From Nonomuraea antri (GTDB taxonomy: Bacteria; Actinomycetota; Actinomycetes; Streptosporangiales; Streptosporangiaceae): DNA of 64,000 nt. Position 1 is the first letter of the stretch; every line of letters begins with the position of its first letter. A model generated the notes under the pieces. It ran no database searches. It saw only the letters and a program-made list of their open reading frames with translations, and was not told the DNA's origin. This document shows, one piece after another, positions 60,563 through 64,000 of the stretch. Where the stretch lies: the NCBI RefSeq assembly GCF_013283785.1, contig NZ_JABCPZ010000007.1, forward strand, positions 1-64,000, given 5' to 3'. The translations under genes were made by a program, and so were the position numbers.

Positions 60563-61811
60563 GGAACTGCCCGGCGAGGCCATCGTCGCCGCGACGGCCG
60601 CACCGTCCATCTCCAACAGCTTCTCCGCCTACGTGCAGCGGGTGCGCGGCGGCGACGTGGGCGCGCTGCCCGCCCAGCTCGGCCTCATCGCGCTGTGCAC
60701 GGTGTTCGGCTTCGCCAACCAGAACTTCCTCACCCCGATCAACTTCGCCAACCTGTTCACCCAGGGCGCCGCGATCACCGTGATCGCCATGGGCCTGGTG
60801 TTCGTGCTGCTGCTCGGCGAGATCGACCTGTCGGCCGGCTTCGCCAGCGGCGTGTGCGCGGCCGTGCTCGCCGTCTCGCTGACCAACCTGGGCCTGCCCT
60901 GGTACACGGCCGTGCTCGCGGCGATACTCACCGGCACGATCATCGGTGTGGTGCTCGGCTCGCTGGTGGCCAAGCTGGGCATCCCGTCGTTCGTGGTGAC
61001 CCTGGCCATGTTCCTGGCCTTCCAGGGCGTGCTCCTCATGCTGGTCAAGGAGGGCACGAACATCTCGGTCAGAGACGAGGTCATCGTCGCCATCGCGACC
61101 AGGAACCTGCCGCCGATGCTCGGCTGGGGGCTGTTCGCCGTCTGCGTGGCGGTCTTCGCGGCCGTCCAGCTCATGCGGGCCTCGAGCCGGGCCAGGCGCG
61201 GCCTGACCGCCGACCCGTTGTGGCTGATCGCCGTCCGGGTGGGCTCGCTGGTCTCGCTCGGCGGCTTCACGGTCTACGTGCTCAACCTGGAGCGCAGCCG
61301 CAACCCGGCGCTGGTCTCGCTGACCGGCGTGCCGATCGTGGTGCCCATCGTGCTCGCACTGCTGATCTTCTGGACGCTGGTGCTGCGCCGCACCTCGTTC
61401 GGCCGCCACATCTACGCGGTCGGCGGCAACGCCGAGGCCGCCCGCCGGGCCGGCATCGGCGTGGACCGGATCAAGATCAGCGCGTTCGTGATCTGCTCCA
61501 CGATGGCCGCCGTCGGCGGGATCATCGCCGCCTCCCGGGCCAGCTCGGTCGACCCGAACACGGGCGGCGGCCCGGTGCTGCTGTACGCGGTCGGCGCGGC
61601 GGTCATCGGCGGCACCAGCCTGTTCGGCGGCAAGGGCCGGGTGCTCGACGCGGTGCTCGGCGGCGCCGTGGTGGCCGTGATCGAGAACGGCATGGGTTTG
61701 ATGGGGTACGGATCCAGCGTGAAATACCTGGTCACCGGCTTCGTCCTGCTGCTGGCCGCGGGTGTCGACGCCCTGGCGCGCAAGCGGGCGGCGGCCGCTG
61801 GTCTAAGGTGA
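60549..61811 (+). CDS. Sugar ABC transporter permease (XylH type)
   Basis: The 420-residue protein has about ten membrane segments and the RbsC/XylH features FLTPINFANLFTQGAAITVIAMG, LLLGEIDLSAGFASG, the coupling-helix region FGRHIYAVGGNAEAARRAGI and GTSLFGGKGRVLDAVLGG. Its length of 420 residues fits XylH better than RbsC (about 320). GTG start at 60549. It follows the ATPase gene and precedes the ROK regulator. A xylose-like substrate is likely but not proven. Confidence 0.92.
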   Translation: MSKVKELPGEAIVAATAAPSISNSFSAYVQRVRGGDVGALPAQLGLIALCTVFGFANQNFLTPINFANLFTQGAAITVIAMGLVFVLLLGEIDLSAGFASGVCAAVLAVSLTNLGLPWYTAVLAAILTGTIIGVVLGSLVAKLGIPSFVVTLAMFLAFQGVLLMLVKEGTNISVRDEVIVAIATRNLPPMLGWGLFAVCVAVFAAVQLMRASSRARRGLTADPLWLIAVRVGSLVSLGGFTVYVLNLERSRNPALVSLTGVPIVVPIVLALLIFWTLVLRRTSFGRHIYAVGGNAEAARRAGIGVDRIKISAFVICSTMAAVGGIIAASRASSVDPNTGGGPVLLYAVGAAVIGGTSLFGGKGRVLDAVLGGAVVAVIENGMGLMGYGSSVKYLVTGFVLLLAAGVDALARKRAAAAGLR

Positions 61812-61846
61812 TCAGCGACTTCCAGCCCTTTAAGGAAACCCAGACG

Positions 61847-63067
61847 ATGCGTGCCGGCCCTTCGCAGGAGGACATCAGGCGCTACAACCTCGGCGCGCTG
61901 CTTCGCCATGTCCATCTGGGCGGGCCGATCTCGCGGGCCGAGCTGACCTCCAGAATGGGGCTCAACCGCAGCACCATCATGGCGCTGACCTCCGACCTCA
62001 CCGCCGCCGGGCTGGTGCGCGAAGAGCTGCCGCGCGAGACCGGCCGCGCCGGGCGGCCCTCCCTGGTGGTGCGCCCCGAGTCCGCCCGCGTGTACGTGTT
62101 CGCCTTCGACGTCGGCCCCGACCGGCTGGCCGTCGCCCGCGTCGGGCTGGGCGGGGTGATACTCGACCGCAGGGAGACCACGCGCGAACGCGGCCCGTTC
62201 GACCTGGACGAACAGGCCGGGATCCTGGCCGGGTTCGCCAGGCAGATGCGGCGCAGGACCCGTCCTGACACCGTGTGCGTGGGCGCGGCGGCGGCCGTGT
62301 CGGGCGGGGTGCGCAAGGGCGACGGGGTGATCAGGTTCGGCCCGAACCTCATGACCGAGGAGGTGCCCTTCGGCGAGGAGCTGGGCCGCAGGCTCGGCCT
62401 GGGCCTGCCGGTCAGCGTGGGCAACGACGCGAACCTGGCGGCACTGGCCGAGCACAGCCGCGGCGTCGGCGTCGCCGTACGCGACCTCATCTACCTGCAC
62501 GGGGACGTGGGCATCGGCGGCGGCATCATCGCCGGCGGCCACCTGCTCGGCGGCCACGACGGCTACGGCGGCGAGGTCGGGCACATGGTGGTCGACCCCG
62601 GCGGCCGGGCCTGCGGCTGCGGCTCGCACGGCTGCCTGGAGGCCGAGGTCGGCGAGCGGGCGCTGCTGGAGGCGGCCGGCCGGATCGGCACCGAGTACCC
62701 GGGCAAGGAGCCGCACGGCAGAGACGCGGTGCGTGCCGTGGTCGACGCGGCCGACCGGGGCGACATCGTCGCGCAGGAGGCGCTCAGCCGGGTCGGCGAC
62801 TGGCTCGGGCTCGGCGTGGCGAACCTGGTGAACATCTTCAACCCGGAAATGGTGATCTTCGGGGGGATGTTGCGTGAGATCTATCTCGGCTCGGCCGCGC
62901 AGGTGCGCAGCAGGCTGGCGCTGCACGCGATGGCGCCGCAGCGGGAGCGGCTGCGGCTGCGCACGTCCGCGCTGGGCGACGACGCGACGCTGGTCGGGGC
63001 GGCCGAGCTGGCCTTCGCCCAGGTGCTCGCCGACCCGCTGGAAGTGCTCGCCCGCGCCAGCGGCTGA
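61847..63067 (+). CDS. ROK-family transcriptional regulator (XylR/NagC type)
   Basis: The 406-residue protein has an N-terminal winged helix (GGPISRAELTSRMGLNRSTI, MALTSDLTAAGLV) and a C-terminal ROK sugar-binding domain with VGNDANLAALAEH, GIGGGIIAGGHLLGG, GEVGHMVVDPGG and the zinc-type CGCGSHGCLEAE motif. It probably represses the ABC importer operon until sugar binds, and could act on the nagZ-side palindrome. The ATG at 61847 has AAGGAAA upstream; a GTG at 61808 overlapping the permease stop is an alternative. Confidence 0.92.
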   Translation: MRAGPSQEDIRRYNLGALLRHVHLGGPISRAELTSRMGLNRSTIMALTSDLTAAGLVREELPRETGRAGRPSLVVRPESARVYVFAFDVGPDRLAVARVGLGGVILDRRETTRERGPFDLDEQAGILAGFARQMRRRTRPDTVCVGAAAAVSGGVRKGDGVIRFGPNLMTEEVPFGEELGRRLGLGLPVSVGNDANLAALAEHSRGVGVAVRDLIYLHGDVGIGGGIIAGGHLLGGHDGYGGEVGHMVVDPGGRACGCGSHGCLEAEVGERALLEAAGRIGTEYPGKEPHGRDAVRAVVDAADRGDIVAQEALSRVGDWLGLGVANLVNIFNPEMVIFGGMLREIYLGSAAQVRSRLALHAMAPQRERLRLRTSALGDDATLVGAAELAFAQVLADPLEVLARASG

Positions 63068-63088
63068 TCCACGTCCGTGGATGAGCCG
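63061..63088. terminator. Hairpin between convergent ROK and metallopeptidase genes
   Basis: CGGCTGATCCACG (63061-63073) pairs with CGTGGATGAGCCG (63076-63088) except for one G-G bulge pair, with a two-base loop. The ROK stop codon is inside the left arm. It can serve both converging genes. Confidence 0.8.
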
Positions 63089-63116
63089 CGCCGGTGAACG
63101 GGCCGCGCCGGCGGGG

Positions 63117-63875
63117 TCAGGTGACCTTGGCGGGGGCGGCGTTCCAGGTGTCGCAGGCGTCCGGGGTCGCGCCGCGAAAGCCCTGGTTCTGCCAGTAGGC
63201 CAGGTTGCGCGGCCGGCCGTGGACCTCGCTCTCCTCCGCCATGCGCACCGCGCCGAGCCAGTCCCGCCAGGTGATCCCGGGCCGGATCGAACGCAGCGCG
63301 CTCGCGTAGAAGGCCCCGGCGAAGCACTCGGCCTGCATCTCCAGCCGGTGGCTGAGCGTGGTGCGCGCCGCGCCGGTGGCCCGCTGGTACAGGGCGTTCT
63401 GCGCGTCGAGCACGCCGGTGAGCGCCTGCACGTGGTGCCCCCACTCGTGCGCGACGGCGTGCGCGGCGTTCATCCTGAACGGGTCGCGCAGGTCGCCCCG
63501 GGTGATCCTGATCACGATCGTGTGCTGCGCCGGGCAGTACTGGGCGCCGGTGACGATCTTCCCGCAGACCGAGTCTCGGCCGGTGGTGACGTCCACCGCG
63601 GGCGGCCGGTAGGCCAGCCGGGCCGCGGCGAACCTGGCCGACCAGAACTGGTCGGCGCAGGCGGCCATCCCACGGTAGAACGCGCGGAACGAGGCCGCGC
63701 TGCCCGTCCTGATCGGGGGCACCCGGCAGGTCAGCGGGGCGGGCCGGGCGGCCAGCAGCGGCCGCCAGCCCTCCAGCCCGCCGGGCCTGGCCGCGGCGGC
63801 CGCGGCCGGGGACACCCCGGACGACAGCAGATCCGCGACCATGCACATCGCAGCGGCGATGAGGGGAAGGCGCAC
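63117..63875 (-). CDS. Secreted neutral zinc metallopeptidase (paralog 2)
   Basis: The 252-residue protein has a short signal peptide (LPLIAAAMCMVADLLSSG, cleavage near SPAAAAA) and a neutral zinc metallopeptidase domain with zinc motif HEWGHH and the downstream LEMQAECFAGAF. The C-terminus WQNQGFRGATPDACDTWNAA matches the protein at 43070 and the fragment at 63918. It is likely secreted. Start GTG at 63875, no clear ribosome site. It follows the third paralog in tandem by 42 bases. Confidence 0.87.
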   Translation of the reverse strand: MRLPLIAAAMCMVADLLSSGVSPAAAAAARPGGLEGWRPLLAARPAPLTCRVPPIRTGSAASFRAFYRGMAACADQFWSARFAAARLAYRPPAVDVTTGRDSVCGKIVTGAQYCPAQHTIVIRITRGDLRDPFRMNAAHAVAHEWGHHVQALTGVLDAQNALYQRATGAARTTLSHRLEMQAECFAGAFYASALRSIRPGITWRDWLGAVRMAEESEVHGRPRNLAYWQNQGFRGATPDACDTWNAAPAKVT

Positions 63876-63917
63876 GGTCGCGGATCTCAGATCACGTAGC
63901 TGGCGGACGGACAGGGG

Positions 63918-64000
63918 CTAGCGGACCTTGCCCTTCGGCGCGGCCCAGGTGTTGCACGCGCTCGGCGACTCGGCGTCGAAGCCGCGCTGGAGCCACCACG
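63918..64000 (-). CDS. Neutral zinc metallopeptidase, C-terminus only (paralog 3, cut by window edge)
   Basis: The last 26 codons before the TAG stop read WWLQRGFDAESPSACNTWAA followed by PKGKVR. They align with the ends of the metallopeptidases at 43070 and 63117 (conserved Gly-Phe/Tyr, Pro, Ala-Cys, Thr-Trp). The rest lies outside the window. It is tandem with paralog 2 in the same direction. Confidence 0.75.
   Translation of the reverse strand, partial: WWLQRGFDAESPSACNTWAAPKGKVR

Overview
The window is very GC-rich and densely coded, with many GTG starts, start/stop overlaps of the ATGA, GTGA and TGATG types, and several likely leaderless promoters. Gene content (mycobacterial-type TrkA pair, DesK/NarL two-component system, F420-type luciferase-like oxidoreductase, DUF1707 protein, GPP34 protein, ROK regulator, two biosynthetic clusters, only three in-frame TTA codons found) points to a filamentous actinomycete. 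The Streptosporangiales are a reasonable guess, but the sequence does not prove the family. I saw no rRNA, tRNA, CRISPR array or insertion sequence.

Region A (1-15.5 kb) is an unusual biosynthetic locus around a divergent promoter near 6.7-6.85 kb. The leftward operon runs DAHP synthase, a LuxE/EhpF/PaaK-like acid-activating enzyme, isochorismate synthase, then LarE, LarB and LarC (the three makers of the nickel-pincer nucleotide cofactor) and the start of an FAD/NAD(P) reductase cut by the window edge. The rightward operon runs a cyclase-family hydrolase, a DUF362 protein, an aldehyde-dehydrogenase-fold reductase, an unrecognised protein, a siderophore-interacting-type flavoreductase, an ATP-grasp ligase and a Bcr/CflA-type exporter. 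A LuxR-type regulator lies tail to tail with the exporter. No LarA racemase is visible. The DUF362 protein carries His, Lys and His residues at nearly LarA spacing, so it is my candidate client of the nickel cofactor. This is the most novel system in the window.

Region B (16-32 kb) is mostly conserved core: a TrkA/TrkA pair divergent from a KimA-like potassium transporter, an integral-membrane alpha/beta-hydrolase, a TrmA/RumA RNA methyltransferase, a two-kinase one-regulator DesKR-type operon in which one kinase has lost its phospho-acceptor histidine, a GH18-like anchored protein, an LLM oxidoreductase, and the Hen1-Pnkp RNA-repair pair.

Region C (32-49 kb) is mixed: a leaderless membrane protein, a sugar porter, a SUKH-3 protein, a Mug glycosylase, a PadR plus His-rich DUF1707 operon with an overlapping operator, a candidate structured RNA behind an ECF-type promoter, a two-gene unit sharing a VSGPIA motif, aconitase behind two palindromes, a zinc metallopeptidase, a TauE-type exporter, an amidase with a structured leader, and an SPFH / ribbon-helix-helix / GPP34 operon with a perfect 16-bp palindrome.

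Region D (48.4-64 kb) holds a NagZ-type glycosidase and, divergently, a compact non-ribosomal peptide cluster (C-A-T-reductase NRPS, MFS exporter, methyltransferase, kynurenine-monooxygenase-like flavoprotein, DUF6875-like protein), closed by a strong terminator. A xylose/ribose-type ABC importer with a ROK regulator follows, then two tandem zinc metallopeptidases, the last cut by the window edge.
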